A DNA stretch of 64,000 bases from Acidovorax sp. DW039 (GCF_037101375.1 NZ_AP029019.1:124001-188000); one strand, 5' to 3'. Counted from the stretch's first letter, positions 43,019-51,343 are shown. Notes: generated from the letters alone by a model not told the origin. Translations and numbers: made by a program.

Positions 43019-43028
43019 TTGTATACCA
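43019..43028. promoter_or_regulatory. Candidate GntR (FCD) operator
   Basis: TTGTATACCA, centred on the palindrome GTATAC, lies 30 bases upstream of the GntR start in the 273-bp divergent region. FCD-subfamily operators often have such TTGTATAC-type halves. The rest of 42786-43058 shows nothing clear. Confidence 0.4.
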
Positions 43029-43058
43029 GTTGGCACGGAACCTGCGTAAGTGCAGGCA

Positions 43059-43892
43059 ATGACCACCGCCAACGACATCAGCAACCGCATCATGGAAGCC
43101 GTGATGGCCCAGAAGCTTGCGCCGGGCTCACGCCTGGGCGAGCAGCAGTTGGCCATGCTGTTTGACTGCAGCCGCACCATCGTGCGCGAGGCGCTGACCC
43201 GGCTGTCCACCCGCGGCATCGTCACCGTGAGTGCGCGGCGTGGCTGGTATGTGGTGGAACCCTCTGAACACGAAGCCCGCGAGGCCTTTGAGGCCCGCCG
43301 GGTGATTGAACTGGGCCTGTTGCACCAGCTCAAGGCCAAGGCGCCGGACAAGGCGGCCCTGCGCCAACTCAAGCTGCACCTGCAACGCGAAAAAGCTGCC
43401 CTGGCGGGCACCGATGTGGGGCTGCGCACTTACCTGCTGGGCGACTTTCATGTGTGCCTGGCCGAATGCCTGGGCAATGCCCTGCTGGCCGACACGCTGC
43501 GCGACTTCACGGCGCGCACCACGCTGATTGCGATGCTCTACCAGTCATCGCACGATGCAGCGCAGAGCTGCGAGGACCATGTGCGCATTGTCGAAGCGCT
43601 GGAGGCCGGGGACATTGCCCGCGCCGAGTTGCTGATGGCCGAGCACATCGGCACCGTGCAGGCCGCCTTGCGCCTGCAAGCCAGCACCGATCCGCTGGCT
43701 GGCCTGCGTGATGCGCTGGCGCCGGTGGCTCCTGTGGCGTCAGCTTCCTCCGCTGCCTCGGCACCGTCTGCGCCCGACACGCCTGCCGCAACGGCTGCAC
43801 CTGCCAAGCGCCGCAGCCGCACCCGTTCACCCTCCCGTTCCACCCCCTCGCCGTCGGACGACGGTTCTGCCTACCTAGGAGCCTTGCTATGA
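43059..43892 (+). CDS. GntR family transcriptional regulator (FCD subfamily)
   Basis: A 277-residue regulator: winged helix with MEAVMAQKLAPGSRLGEQQL and MLFDCSRTIVREALTRLSTR (about 11-55), then an all-helical FCD domain with the metal-site residues spread over ARRVIELGLLHQL, RTYLLGDFHVCLAE and EDHVRIVEALEAGDIARAELLMAEHI. A Ser/Ala/Arg-rich tail of about 60 residues ends it. The stop overlaps the start of the binding protein gene (ATGA), so it is the first gene of the ABC operon and likely senses the imported compound. Confidence 0.93.
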   Translation: MTTANDISNRIMEAVMAQKLAPGSRLGEQQLAMLFDCSRTIVREALTRLSTRGIVTVSARRGWYVVEPSEHEAREAFEARRVIELGLLHQLKAKAPDKAALRQLKLHLQREKAALAGTDVGLRTYLLGDFHVCLAECLGNALLADTLRDFTARTTLIAMLYQSSHDAAQSCEDHVRIVEALEAGDIARAELLMAEHIGTVQAALRLQASTDPLAGLRDALAPVAPVASASSAASAPSAPDTPAATAAPAKRRSRTRSPSRSTPSPSDDGSAYLGALL

Positions 43893-44722
43893 CCGCCTCG
43901 CTGAGTTCTTCTGCTTCTGCCCGCCTGGGTGCCCGCCGCCGCACCCTGGCCCTGCTGGCCGCTGCCGGTGTGGGTGCTGCGCTGCTGACACCCGCCGCCC
44001 ACGCCCAGAACGCACTGGACAACATCCTCAAGGCCAAAGAGATCAAGATCGCCATCCCCACCGACTACCCGCCCTACGGCTTTGTCGGCACCGACCTCAA
44101 GCCCCAGGGCCTGGATGTGGAGATGGCCAACTACATTGGCACCAAGCTGGGTGTGAAGGTCGAGCTGATCCCCGTAACTAGCGCCAACCGCATTCCGTAC
44201 CTGCAAACGCAAAAGGCCGATCTGGTCATCTCCACCCTGGGCAAGAACCCCGAGCGTGAGAAGGTGATCGACTTCACCGCCGCCTACGCCCCGTTCTTCC
44301 AGGCCGTGTTTGCCAGCAAGAGCCTGAACATCAAGAGCTTTGCCGACCTGACGGGCAAGACCGTGGCCGTGACGCGTGGCGCGATGGAAGACCAGGAACT
44401 GGCCAAGGTGGCCCCCGCTGGCGTGGACGTGAAGCGCTTTGAAGACCATGCCGCCAGCATCTCGGCCTTTGTGTCGGGCCAGACGCAGGCCATTGCCACC
44501 AGCGCTTCTACCGCCGGCACCATCATGGTGAAGAACCCCAACCTGCAGACCGAGTTCAAGCTGCTGCTCAAAGACAGCCCCAACTTCATCGGTGTGGCCA
44601 AGGGGGAGGACAAGCTGCGCACCCGTGTGAACGAAATCATTGCCGAAGCCAAGAAGGCGGGCGATCTGGACAAGCTGTCGAACAAGTGGCTGGGCCGCCC
44701 TGCGGGCGATCTGCCGCAATAA
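43889..44722 (+). CDS. Polar amino-acid ABC transporter periplasmic binding protein
   Basis: A 277-residue family 3 binding protein with a signal peptide (ARRRTLALLAAAGVGAALL, cleavage after AHA near 39). The ligand-site wording IAIPTDYPPYGFVGTDLKPQG and GLDVEMANYIGTKLGVKVEL is typical, and STLGKNPEREKVIDFTAAYA follows. Polar or acidic amino acids are likely ligands. The ATG overlaps the GntR stop. A hairpin (44756-44778) separates it from the first permease gene, as in the other amino-acid operon of this window. Confidence 0.92.
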   Translation: MTASLSSSASARLGARRRTLALLAAAGVGAALLTPAAHAQNALDNILKAKEIKIAIPTDYPPYGFVGTDLKPQGLDVEMANYIGTKLGVKVELIPVTSANRIPYLQTQKADLVISTLGKNPEREKVIDFTAAYAPFFQAVFASKSLNIKSFADLTGKTVAVTRGAMEDQELAKVAPAGVDVKRFEDHAASISAFVSGQTQAIATSASTAGTIMVKNPNLQTEFKLLLKDSPNFIGVAKGEDKLRTRVNEIIAEAKKAGDLDKLSNKWLGRPAGDLPQ

Positions 44723-44755
44723 GCCGGTACGACGATTCCCATCCATTGCACAGGG

Positions 44756-44778
44756 CTGCGGCGTGACAAGCGCCGCAG
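44756..44778 (+). promoter_or_regulatory. Intercistronic hairpin after binding-protein gene
   Basis: CTGCGGCG-TGACAAG-CGCCGCAG, a perfect 8-bp stem in the 68-bp gap between the binding protein and permease genes. It lacks a strong T-tract and may protect the upstream message from decay or attenuate readthrough. Confidence 0.65.
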
Positions 44779-44790
44779 GGTTTGCCCACC

Positions 44791-45465
44791 ATGCTGATTC
44801 AACTGGACTTTTCTGCCGTGCTGGCCTCGTGGCCGCTGCTGGTGCGCGGCGTGGTGTGGACCATCGGTCTCACCATTGTGGGCACCGCGCTGGGCCTGCT
44901 GCTGGGCACCGCCTGTGCCTGGGCACGGGCGCGCAACCTGGGGCACCGGCCTGCGCCGCTGCGCTGGGCCGTGGCCAGCTATGTGGAGCTGGTGCGCAAC
45001 ACGCCTTTCATCGTGCAGCTGTTCTTCCTGTTCTTTGGCCTGCCCGCGCTGGGGCTCAAGCTCTCGCCCGAGTTCGCCTCAGTGCTGGCCATGGTGATCA
45101 ACCTGGGCGCGTATTCCGCCGAGATCATCCGTGCAGGCATTGAGGCCACGCCCCGTGGCCAGATCGAAGCCGCGCACAGCCTGGCGCTTACGCCGGGGCA
45201 GACCTTCCGCCGCGTGGTGCTGCCGCCTGCGCTGCAAAAGGTGTGGCCCGCCATGGTCAGCCAGATCATCATCGTGATGCTGGGCTCTGCCGTGTGTGGG
45301 CAAATCTCCACGCCCGAGTTGAGCTATGCCGCCAACCTGATTTCAAGCAACACCTTCCGTGCGTTTGAGGCCTTCATCGTGGCCACGCTGGTGTATCTGG
45401 CGCTGTCCATGCTCACCCGCCGCCTGCTGATGTGGGTAGGTGCACGTTTTCTGGTGGGGAGGTAA
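44791..45465 (+). CDS. Polar amino-acid ABC transporter permease (first)
   Basis: A 224-residue permease. Its family segments are RGVVWTIGLTIVGTALGLLL at the N terminus, YVELVRNTPFIVQLFFLFFG (about 69-88) and the ATPase-docking EAA loop ATPRGQIEAAHSLALTPGQTF (about 117-137). The ATG at 44791 is preferred to a TTG nine bases upstream. The stop codon TAA at 45463-45465 shares its last base with the left end of the inserted element. Confidence 0.92.
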   Translation: MLIQLDFSAVLASWPLLVRGVVWTIGLTIVGTALGLLLGTACAWARARNLGHRPAPLRWAVASYVELVRNTPFIVQLFFLFFGLPALGLKLSPEFASVLAMVINLGAYSAEIIRAGIEATPRGQIEAAHSLALTPGQTFRRVVLPPALQKVWPAMVSQIIIVMLGSAVCGQISTPELSYAANLISSNTFRAFEAFIVATLVYLALSMLTRRLLMWVGARFLVGR

Positions 45466-45735
45466 AGAACGTGTTTACCGCTTATTCGACGCCGCGCAAG
45501 TACCTTGCCGGGATGGGATGCAAGGCGCGGTGCGCAGTTGATAGCACGGCTATCAACAAGCGCCGCAACGCCGCAGACCGCCCGGCAAGGCACTTGCCCG
45601 AAGGGTTGGCACGAAATCGGGCGATTGGACGCCCCGACTGCTTGCATGGGCATGAGCCCATGCGGCGCATCCGAAACATCCACTCATCCCGATTGCGCGC
45701 CAACGCGGCATCGAATAAGCGGTAAACACGTTCTT
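45465..45735. mobile_element. 271-bp MITE-like element with 32-bp terminal inverted repeats
   Basis: The left end AAGAACGTGTTTACCGCTTA... (45465-45496) is the reverse complement of the right end (45704-45735) apart from one mismatch. Inside are perfect hairpins GTTGATAGC-ACG-GCTATCAAC (45537-45557) and GCATGGGC-ATGA-GCCCATGC (45644-45663), plus CCTTGCCGGG facing CCCGGCAAGG. It has no ORF that looks coding. It lies exactly between the two permease genes. I could not define a target duplication. A non-autonomous transposable element is the most likely nature. Confidence 0.8.
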
Positions 45736-45738
45736 ATC

Positions 45739-46392
45739 ATGGTTGAATTTTCGCTATGGGACATCCTGCGCAACCTGCTGATGGCGGCGCGCTGGACGGT
45801 CACCCTCTCCCTCATTGCCTTCATCGGCGGTGGCCTGGTGGGCCTGCTGCTGCTGGTGGCGCGCTTGTCCAAGCTGCGCGGTGCGGAGCGCGCTGTGGGC
45901 GCGTATGTGCAGGTGTTTCAGGGCACCCCGCTGCTCATGCAGCTGTTCCTGGCGTACTTTGGTATTGCGCTTTTTGGCATCAAGACCTCGCCGTGGACGG
46001 CCGCTGCCGTGGCGCTCACGCTCTACACCAGCGCCTACCTGACAGAGATCTGGCGCGGCTGTGTGGCCGCCATCCCCAAGGGCCAGTGGGAAGCCGCACA
46101 AAGCCTGGCACTCAACTTTGGCGAGCAGCTGCGCCATGTGGTGCTACCCCAGGCACTGCGCATTGCGGTGCCGCCCACGGTGGGCTTTCTGGTGCAGGTC
46201 ATCAAGGGCACGGCGCTGGCCTCGGTTATCGGCTTTGTGGAGCTGACCAAGGCGGGCAGCATGATCTCCAACGCTACGTTCCAGCCCTTCCTCGTCTACG
46301 CCTGTGTGGCGCTGCTGTACTTTGCCCTGTGCTTCCCCGTGAGCCTGGTGGCGCAATCGCTTGAAAGGAAACTCCATGCCAACCGCCGTTGA
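45739..46392 (+). CDS. Polar amino-acid ABC transporter permease (second)
   Basis: A 217-residue permease (MVEFSLWDILRNLLMAARWT). Segments include QVFQGTPLLMQLFLAYFGIA (about 58-77) and the EAA loop AAIPKGQWEAAQSLALNFGEQ (about 112-132), marking the partner of the first permease. The start at 45739 lies four bases after the inserted element; its reading frame extends open into the element, but the element part has no homology and is not counted. The stop overlaps the ATPase gene by 17 bases. Confidence 0.92.
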   Translation: MVEFSLWDILRNLLMAARWTVTLSLIAFIGGGLVGLLLLVARLSKLRGAERAVGAYVQVFQGTPLLMQLFLAYFGIALFGIKTSPWTAAAVALTLYTSAYLTEIWRGCVAAIPKGQWEAAQSLALNFGEQLRHVVLPQALRIAVPPTVGFLVQVIKGTALASVIGFVELTKAGSMISNATFQPFLVYACVALLYFALCFPVSLVAQSLERKLHANRR

Positions 46393-47188
46393 AGCCACAC
46401 CTGCCGCCGCCGCTGCTCCCGCGCATCCGCACGACGGCATCCTCGTCGGCCCGCCGCCCATCGTTGATATCACCGCGCTGCGCAAGTCCTACGGCACCAA
46501 CGAGGTGCTCAAGGGCATCGACATGAAGGTGGCGCGCGGCGAGGTCATCTGCATCATCGGCAAGAGTGGCTCGGGCAAGAGCACGCTGCTGCGCTGCGTG
46601 AACGGGCTGGAGGAATTTCAGGAAGGCGCCTTGAGCGTGAACGGCAAGAAGCTGCTGCACGACAACCCCGCCGCCATGCGTGAGCTGCGCCAGCAGGTGG
46701 GCATGATCTTCCAGAGCTTCAACCTCTTTCCTCACCTCTCGGTGGGTCGCAACATCATGCTTGCGCCCACGCTGGTCAAAGCGCGTAGCGCGCAAGAGGC
46801 GGAGGCCCAGGCGCGCAAGCTCCTCCAGCGTGTGGGCCTGGCCGAAAAGTTTGACGCCATGCCCGACCAGCTCTCGGGCGGGCAGCAGCAGCGCGTTGCC
46901 ATTGCACGCGCCCTGGCCATGGAGCCGCAGGTGCTGCTGTGCGACGAGATCACCTCGGCGCTGGACCCTGAGCTGGTGGGCGAGGTGCTGCGTGTGGTCG
47001 AATCGTTGGCGCAAGAGGGCATGACGCTGATGATGGTCACCCACGAGATGGCATTTGCCCGCAAGGTGAGCGACCGCGTGATCTTCATGCACCAGGGCCT
47101 TGTGCACGAGCAAGGCACGCCTGCCCAGCTGTTTGGCAGCCCGCAGACGCCCGAACTGCAGCAGTTTCTGTCTTCGCTACACGATTGA
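46376..47188 (+). CDS. Polar amino-acid ABC transporter ATP-binding protein
   Basis: A 270-residue ABC ATPase of the GlnQ/HisP family. Walker A is GKSGSGKST (about 63-71), the Q-loop is in [11 protein letters not shown], the signature is LSGGQQQR, Walker B is [14 protein letters not shown] and the switch His is in MVTHEM. AAAGG seven bases before ATG 46376 supports this start. An Ala-rich N-terminal extension of about 30 residues precedes the domain. It completes the operon GntR-binding protein-permease-permease-ATPase. Confidence 0.94.
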   Translation: MPTAVEATPAAAAAPAHPHDGILVGPPPIVDITALRKSYGTNEVLKGIDMKVARGEVICIIGKSGSGKSTLLRCVNGLEEFQEGALSVNGKKLLHDNPAAMRELRQQVGMIFQSFNLFPHLSVGRNIMLAPTLVKARSAQEAEAQARKLLQRVGLAEKFDAMPDQLSGGQQQRVAIARALAMEPQVLLCDEITSALDPELVGEVLRVVESLAQEGMTLMMVTHEMAFARKVSDRVIFMHQGLVHEQGTPAQLFGSPQTPELQQFLSSLHD

Positions 47189-47228
47189 TTTGGGAAAAAA
47201 GAAGGGCGACAGACGGTGCCCATCGCCC

Positions 47229-47263
47229 AAAAAAAAGCCCGGACGTCCACCACCGCCCGGGCT
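47229..47263 (-). terminator. Terminator for the EF-hand gene
   Basis: AGCCCGG (47236-47242) pairs with CCGGGCT (47257-47263); on the minus strand the stem is followed by eight T. It lies between the convergent ABC ATPase and EF-hand genes and may also stop the plus-strand transcript, less efficiently. Confidence 0.8.
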
Positions 47264-47314
47264 GTTTGAAAAGGGAATGCGTTTGAACAGGTTCTCAGAC
47301 GCATTCCCGCGTGG

Positions 47315-47767
47315 TCAGGATTTCAGGCCGGCTTCGTATTCCTCACGAGACAGCATCTGGTCCTTGTTTTTGTCCAAGGCCTGGAAGCGGTTGCCAATGG
47401 CTGGCAGCAGCGCTGCCTCCTGAGGGCTCAGCATTCCATCGTGATCCTTGTCCGCGCGCTGGAAAGCCGCATCACTGGCGCTGCTGGCCTGTGTGCTGCC
47501 TTCGCTGCGCCCTGTGTTGGCCGCAGGGGCGGTAGCTCCGCCACCGAAGGTGGCTTGTCCCGCTGTACTGGGTGACGCATTGCTGGGGCCGATCACCGAT
47601 CTGGAAGAAGAGGTACCTGCTCCGCCCGCACTGCCGCCTTGTGTGCCAGTCTGTGCATTCACTGCGCCGGTGCCGAAAGTCAACGCTGCGAACAGCAGGA
47701 CGCTGCTGGCTTCGAAGTGACGGGCCCAGGGGGCCAGAGGGCGTGCGTGTCGTTGCTTGGTCTTCAT
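47315..47767 (-). CDS. Exported EF-hand protein
   Basis: A 150-residue protein from ATG 47767 ([20 protein letters not shown]) with a signal segment ([18 protein letters not shown]), a Gly/Ser/Thr-rich linker, and two calcium loops near the C terminus: [12 protein letters not shown] and [12 protein letters not shown]. In the second, Gln at the sixth position replaces the usual Gly, so that loop may bind weakly. Such proteins are thought to buffer or sense calcium in the periplasm. Confidence 0.85.
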   Translation of the reverse strand: MKTKQRHARPLAPWARHFEASSVLLFAALTFGTGAVNAQTGTQGGSAGGAGTSSSRSVIGPSNASPSTAGQATFGGGATAPAANTGRSEGSTQASSASDAAFQRADKDHDGMLSPQEAALLPAIGNRFQALDKNKDQMLSREEYEAGLKS

Positions 47768-47954
47768 GGATGCAGAGCTCCGTAAAGTTGAACAGGCCTT
47801 CATTGCACCGCGGTCGGCAGGCCGACACCAGCACTTTTGCCTGCTGTTGCCTGCGCCAACACTTTGGGGCCGCGTGTAACGAAGCGACGCGCTCTTGAAA
47901 AGCAACTTTGCACAGCTGTGCCAGCGGGGCACAGGATTGCACGGGTAAAAACCC

Positions 47955-47999
47955 GGCTAGCGCTTGAAGGATAAGCGTGGCCAGCTATCAATTTGGTAG
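47955..47999. repeat. Dispersed GCGCTT palindromic repeat, copy 6 (inverted)
   Basis: GGCTAGCGCTTGAAGGATAA with GCGTGGCCAGCTATCAATTTGG, the reverse orientation of the other copies. It is in the 338-bp gap between the divergent EF-hand and 48106 genes; the rest of the gap shows nothing. Confidence 0.7.
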
Positions 48000-48105
48000 T
48001 AACCCCAGGGTGGTGGGACTTGCATCTTGCGCGGCACAATCAGGTGGTCCGCTGGGTGCCTTGCGTCCCTGGCCCCTTCACCTTGCAACCCTTGCTGTCT
48101 TCGCC

Positions 48106-48399
48106 ATGCCCCAAGCTTCCAAAGCCTCCAGAGCCCTTCAGATCACTGCTGCCCTTGCTGTGCTGGTGGCTGCTGCAGCGCTGCTCAACCCCTCTGCAGA
48201 GCAGCACCGCAAACGCATTCAGGATGCAGTGGCCGAACGTAGCCCGCTGGCCGGTGCACTGGGCGTGGGGGCCTTGGCAGCGTTTGTGTCCAACTACCAC
48301 TCGGTGGGCCTTGCCTCGTACACCAGCATCCGCGGGCGCACGGTGTCGGTAGGCTTCATGGGCATGGTGTTCGTGCTGGATTCGCACAAGGATGTGTAA
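48106..48399 (+). CDS. Small exported/membrane hypothetical protein
   Basis: A 97-residue protein (MPQASKASRALQITAALAVL) with an N-terminal membrane segment followed by LLNPSAEQHRKRIQDAVAER and a C-terminal hydrophobic stretch (TVSVGFMGMVFVL). The NPSxxxHxxxI arrangement followed by a terminal hydrophobic strand is reminiscent of DUF4359, but I am not sure. No clear ribosome site. The stop is at the edge of the second 114-bp element. Confidence 0.6.
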   Translation: MPQASKASRALQITAALAVLVAAAALLNPSAEQHRKRIQDAVAERSPLAGALGVGALAAFVSNYHSVGLASYTSIRGRTVSVGFMGMVFVLDSHKDV

Positions 48400-48509
48400 G
48401 CGGTGCGCGTAACTCCTCGGCGTCGTTGTTCCGTCTTGTCATACCCGGCGTACTGCCTGCGACGAGACGCCTGGCCAAGGCCGCTGCGCTGAGTTTTGTG
48501 AGCCGCTCT
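48398..48509. repeat. ~112-bp palindromic intergenic element, copy 2
   Basis: GGCGTCGTTGTTCCGTCTTG, ...GGCGTACTGCCTGCGACGAG and CGCCTGGCCAAGGCCGCTGC match the copy at 15417-15530 position for position, ending GAGCCGCTCT. The left arm is less well conserved. It separates the small hypothetical gene from the cobalamin adenosyltransferase gene. Confidence 0.75.
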
Positions 48510-48534
48510 TATTCGAATTAGTCGGAGAGATCGC

Positions 48535-49104
48535 ATGGGAAATCGCCTCACTGAAATTGCCACCCGCACGGGCGACGCGGGCACGACCGGCCTGGGAAAC
48601 AACCAGCGCGTGTCCAAGAACAGCCTGCGCATTCATGCCATGGGCGATGTGGACGAGCTGAACTCGCACATTGGCCTGCTGCTGTGCGAACGCTTGCCCG
48701 AGGGCGTGCGCACGCTGCTGGTGGAGATTCAGCACCAGTTGTTCAATCTGGGCGGCGAGCTGTCCATTCCTGGCTTTGAATTGCTCAAGGCCGAGGCCGT
48801 GCTTACTCTGGACGAGGCTTTGGCTGAGCACAACGCAGCCTTGCCGCGCCTGCAGGAATTCATCCTGCCTGCGGGCACCCGCGCCGCAGCCCAGGCCCAT
48901 GTGTGCCGCACCGTGGCCCGCCGTGCCGAGCGCGCGGTGGTGGCCCTGGGCAACGAAGAGGCTTTGAACGACGCGCCCCGTCAGTACCTCAACCGCCTGT
49001 CTGACCTGATGTTTGTGCTGGCCCGCGTGCTCAACCGCATGGACGGCGGGGATGATGTGTATTGGAAGAGTGAGCGGCTCGCGAAGCAGGATGCTACTGA
49101 ATAG
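48535..49104 (+). CDS. Cob(I)yrinic acid a,c-diamide adenosyltransferase, PduO type
   Basis: A 189-residue enzyme: TRTGDAGTTGLGNNQRVSKN (about 10-29) is the ATP-binding motif and MGDVDELNSHIGLL (about 36-49) the cobalamin-site motif of PduO-type ATRs; RRAERAVVALGNEE and YLNRLSDLMFVLARVLNRM follow near the end. It attaches the adenosyl group of ATP to reduced cobalt, the last activation step for coenzyme B12. GGAGAG precedes ATG. It is separate from the cobalamin genes at 1-2.8 kb. The final codons and stop lie within dispersed repeat copy 7. Confidence 0.94.
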   Translation: MGNRLTEIATRTGDAGTTGLGNNQRVSKNSLRIHAMGDVDELNSHIGLLLCERLPEGVRTLLVEIQHQLFNLGGELSIPGFELLKAEAVLTLDEALAEHNAALPRLQEFILPAGTRAAAQAHVCRTVARRAERAVVALGNEEALNDAPRQYLNRLSDLMFVLARVLNRMDGGDDVYWKSERLAKQDATE

Positions 49105-49143
49105 ATAGCGTCTTGCGCTTATCCATCGAGCGCCGGGAGCTAG
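49093..49143. repeat. Dispersed GCGCTT palindromic repeat, copy 7, overlapping a gene end
   Basis: GCTACTGAATAGATAGCGTC, TTGCGCTTATCCATCGAGCG and CCGGGAGCTAG. The first TAG (49102-49104) is the stop codon of the adenosyltransferase gene, so the repeat supplies its last three codons and stop. Confidence 0.75.
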
Positions 49144-49229
49144 TGAGGGCTCATTTGTCCGAAGGCGGAAACTGTCACCGCACCGAAGCGCCTGTGTGCG
49201 GTGCTGTGCACCCAGCGCGGCAAGCACCC

Positions 49230-50009
49230 CTACCAGGGACGCCCGATGACAAAGCGAATGGGTTGGCGGATGGTCTCGAGGCCTTCGTACAACTCCGCTT
49301 GCAGTTCGCCGCGGGTCAGCGCGGTGTCGAAATTCCAGGTTTGTTGATGCTCGTTGTTCATGCGAGACCATCCGCCGCGCTCAGCGCGCACCACCTGCCC
49401 TGATGCGGGCTTGAAGGAAAGTGTCTTGATACGCAGCAGCGTGTCGTTCCCTTGGAGTTGAAGGCTCTTGCCGTCCAATTTGAAATGCTGGATCTCGACG
49501 TCGCCCAGTTTGACGGGGCCTGGCCGTTCGGGGTCGAAGGCCTGCGCTGCTTTCTTGGTGCCCTTGGCCACACTGAGAGGCATCGTGCCCTCGAAGATCA
49601 GGCCGCTCACCGTCTTGTCCGGCAGCCGGTTCACGGACAGACTGAAGCTGCGTGAACGGGCGTCTGCAGAGAATTTGGGAAAGCCTCCCATCTCTGCCTG
49701 TCCCAGGCTCTGAGTGGTCTTGTCGGGAAACACCGCGGTGACGCGCACGTCACCCTTGTCGAAGAAGGAGTTGGTCCACTGGTTAAACACACCGGAGCGC
49801 GCAGTGGCGATGGCGTTGACCTCCACTTTCTCCAAGTCACCGGAGGTTGCAAAGGGAACCAGGTTTTTGTCTTTTCCCGGTGGGGCCTCGATGAACATGA
49901 CACCCAGAAGTTTCACGTCCATGGTGTTTTGCGCATGCACCAGAGCGCTGCTTGCTGCCATTGCGGCGCCTACGATCAGGGAGGTGATGAGCGATGCACG
50001 AGTTTTCAT
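49230..50009 (-). CDS. Exported hypothetical protein
   Basis: A 259-residue protein with a signal peptide (MKTRASLITSLIVGAAMAAS, cleavage after VHAQ near 27). The mature part is beta-rich: DVKLLGVMFIEAPPGKDKNL, a central DVRVTAVFPDKTTQSLGQAE and a C-terminal FRFVIGRPW-like end (RQPIRFVIGRPW). No catalytic motif or named family. It is divergent from the gene at 50269. Confidence 0.7.
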   Translation of the reverse strand: MKTRASLITSLIVGAAMAASSALVHAQNTMDVKLLGVMFIEAPPGKDKNLVPFATSGDLEKVEVNAIATARSGVFNQWTNSFFDKGDVRVTAVFPDKTTQSLGQAEMGGFPKFSADARSRSFSLSVNRLPDKTVSGLIFEGTMPLSVAKGTKKAAQAFDPERPGPVKLGDVEIQHFKLDGKSLQLQGNDTLLRIKTLSFKPASGQVVRAERGGWSRMNNEHQQTWNFDTALTRGELQAELYEGLETIRQPIRFVIGRPW

Positions 50010-50268
50010 TCAGAGTCTCATGGAGGATGGTGGGGCCCCTGGCTCGATGGCGCTGGGGGGCGCATGTGAGAAAAGACTGTGTTCTCAAAGGGCTTTCATT
50101 CTGCTGCAAGGTGACCTTGTGCATATGCCGTGATGCGCCGTAGGGGGTTGCACAAGGCTGTCACACAAAAAGCATGGGTACTTGCGGGTCTGGGGGCTGG
50201 CACGGCTGCAGAGCTGCGGGTACGATGAACAGATCGCCAAAAGGCTCGAACCTTCTTCTGCCTCTGCC

Positions 50269-50721
50269 ATGGACAGTCACCGCACTTCAGCCCGCTGGGT
50301 CAACGAGGCACATCCGTTTTCTGGCAAGTCCGGTTGGCTTTGCGTGGCCTTCCTGTGCGTCATGGTGGCTCTGGGTTTCTATTGGGAGGCGCCTGCTTTG
50401 GGTTGGCTGGGAGCTGCGCTTTTGTTGGGTCAGGCGCTGGGATACCGCAAGTGGCAAGAAGAGGGGGCGCTGATTGCCAAGGCGCAAGCCTCTGCGGACT
50501 GGATGCCTGCACGATTGGCCCACGAGCAGTTCTCCAGCGAATGGGGATGGAAGCTGGAGGTGTCGTTGCCCGACGGGGCAGCGGTGTGGTTCCTGACGTC
50601 CACGGGTCATTTCCGCAAAGAGTTGCCGCTGCCTGTCGAGGTCTGTGATATCGGCGGAGGTCTGGTGGTGATTCGCTACGAAGACCGCTTGGTACTGACC
50701 AGGGTGGAGTTCAAGGGTTAG
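50269..50721 (+). CDS. Small membrane protein, hypothetical
   Basis: A 150-residue protein from ATG 50269 (MDSHRTSARWVNEAHPFSGK) with two closely spaced membrane helices (GWLCVAFLCVMVALGFYW; LGWLGAALLLGQALG) and a cytoplasmic or periplasmic beta domain (WKLEVSLPDGAAVWFLTSTG; GGLVVIRYEDRLVLTRVEF). Family not recognised. Confidence 0.6.
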   Translation: MDSHRTSARWVNEAHPFSGKSGWLCVAFLCVMVALGFYWEAPALGWLGAALLLGQALGYRKWQEEGALIAKAQASADWMPARLAHEQFSSEWGWKLEVSLPDGAAVWFLTSTGHFRKELPLPVEVCDIGGGLVVIRYEDRLVLTRVEFKG

Positions 50722-50839
50722 GGACACCTGCATTTGCTGGCGGGGTCTTTGGTTTTTCGACGTGAAGCGCTTCTGGGTTCAGAACTTTTCCGGGGTGGCG
50801 TGTTCACACCTGCTCCTGTCACCACCTTCACTCTGCTCC

Positions 50840-51343
50840 ATGGCTTCTCTTCGATCTTCCCTGCCTGCAGTGGCCTTGCTGGCCGCGCTGACCGGCCTGA
50901 CCTCTTCTGCAGCGCAGGCAGAAATGGCCTTTGTGCCCGCTGCCCAGCAAGCCGCGCTATTGACCAGCAGCGATCCGCAACTGGCGGCGAACAAGCGCCT
51001 GGTGTTTGATTTCTGGCGGGAGGTGTTTGAAGGCGGCCACATGGATCTGGCAGCCAAATACCTGTCGGACGAGTACATCCAGCACAACCCCAATGTGGCC
51101 AGCGGGCGGGCTGCGTTCGTGGAGTTTTTCTCCAAGATCAAGAAGCCCCAGCCCATCGCTGCGCACATTCAGGCACCGCTGATTTCCATCGTGGCGGAAC
51201 GTGATCTGGTCATCCTGACGTTTGGGCGCGAGTATCCGGACTCCAAGGACCCGAGCCAGCGCTACTCGACGACCTGGTTCGACATGTTCCGGATTGCCAA
51301 CGGCAAGATCGTGGAGCATTGGGACCCCGCCTTGCGTCGCTAA
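50840..51343 (+). CDS. Exported SnoaL-like (NTF2 fold) protein
   Basis: A 167-residue protein with a signal peptide (MASLRSSLPAVALLAALTGL, cleavage after AQA near 26). The mature part NKRLVFDFWREVFEGGHMDL and YLSDEYIQHNPNVASGRAAF are the SnoaL-like polyketide cyclase consensus, and WFDMFRIANGKIVEHWDPAL ends it. Family members are small-ligand-binding or isomerase-like proteins; no substrate is suggested. Start at 50840 gives the signal peptide directly. Confidence 0.87.
   Translation: MASLRSSLPAVALLAALTGLTSSAAQAEMAFVPAAQQAALLTSSDPQLAANKRLVFDFWREVFEGGHMDLAAKYLSDEYIQHNPNVASGRAAFVEFFSKIKKPQPIAAHIQAPLISIVAERDLVILTFGREYPDSKDPSQRYSTTWFDMFRIANGKIVEHWDPALRR

Noticed and set aside
45505..45738. N-terminal extension of the second permease reading into the 271-bp element
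   Set aside because: The extension is encoded by repeat DNA and lacks homology; the ATG at 45739 starts at the family's usual N terminus.
45463..45738. A TA target-site duplication at the ends of the 271-bp element
   Set aside because: TA-like dinucleotides occur near both ends but do not line up symmetrically with the inverted repeats, so no duplication is claimed.
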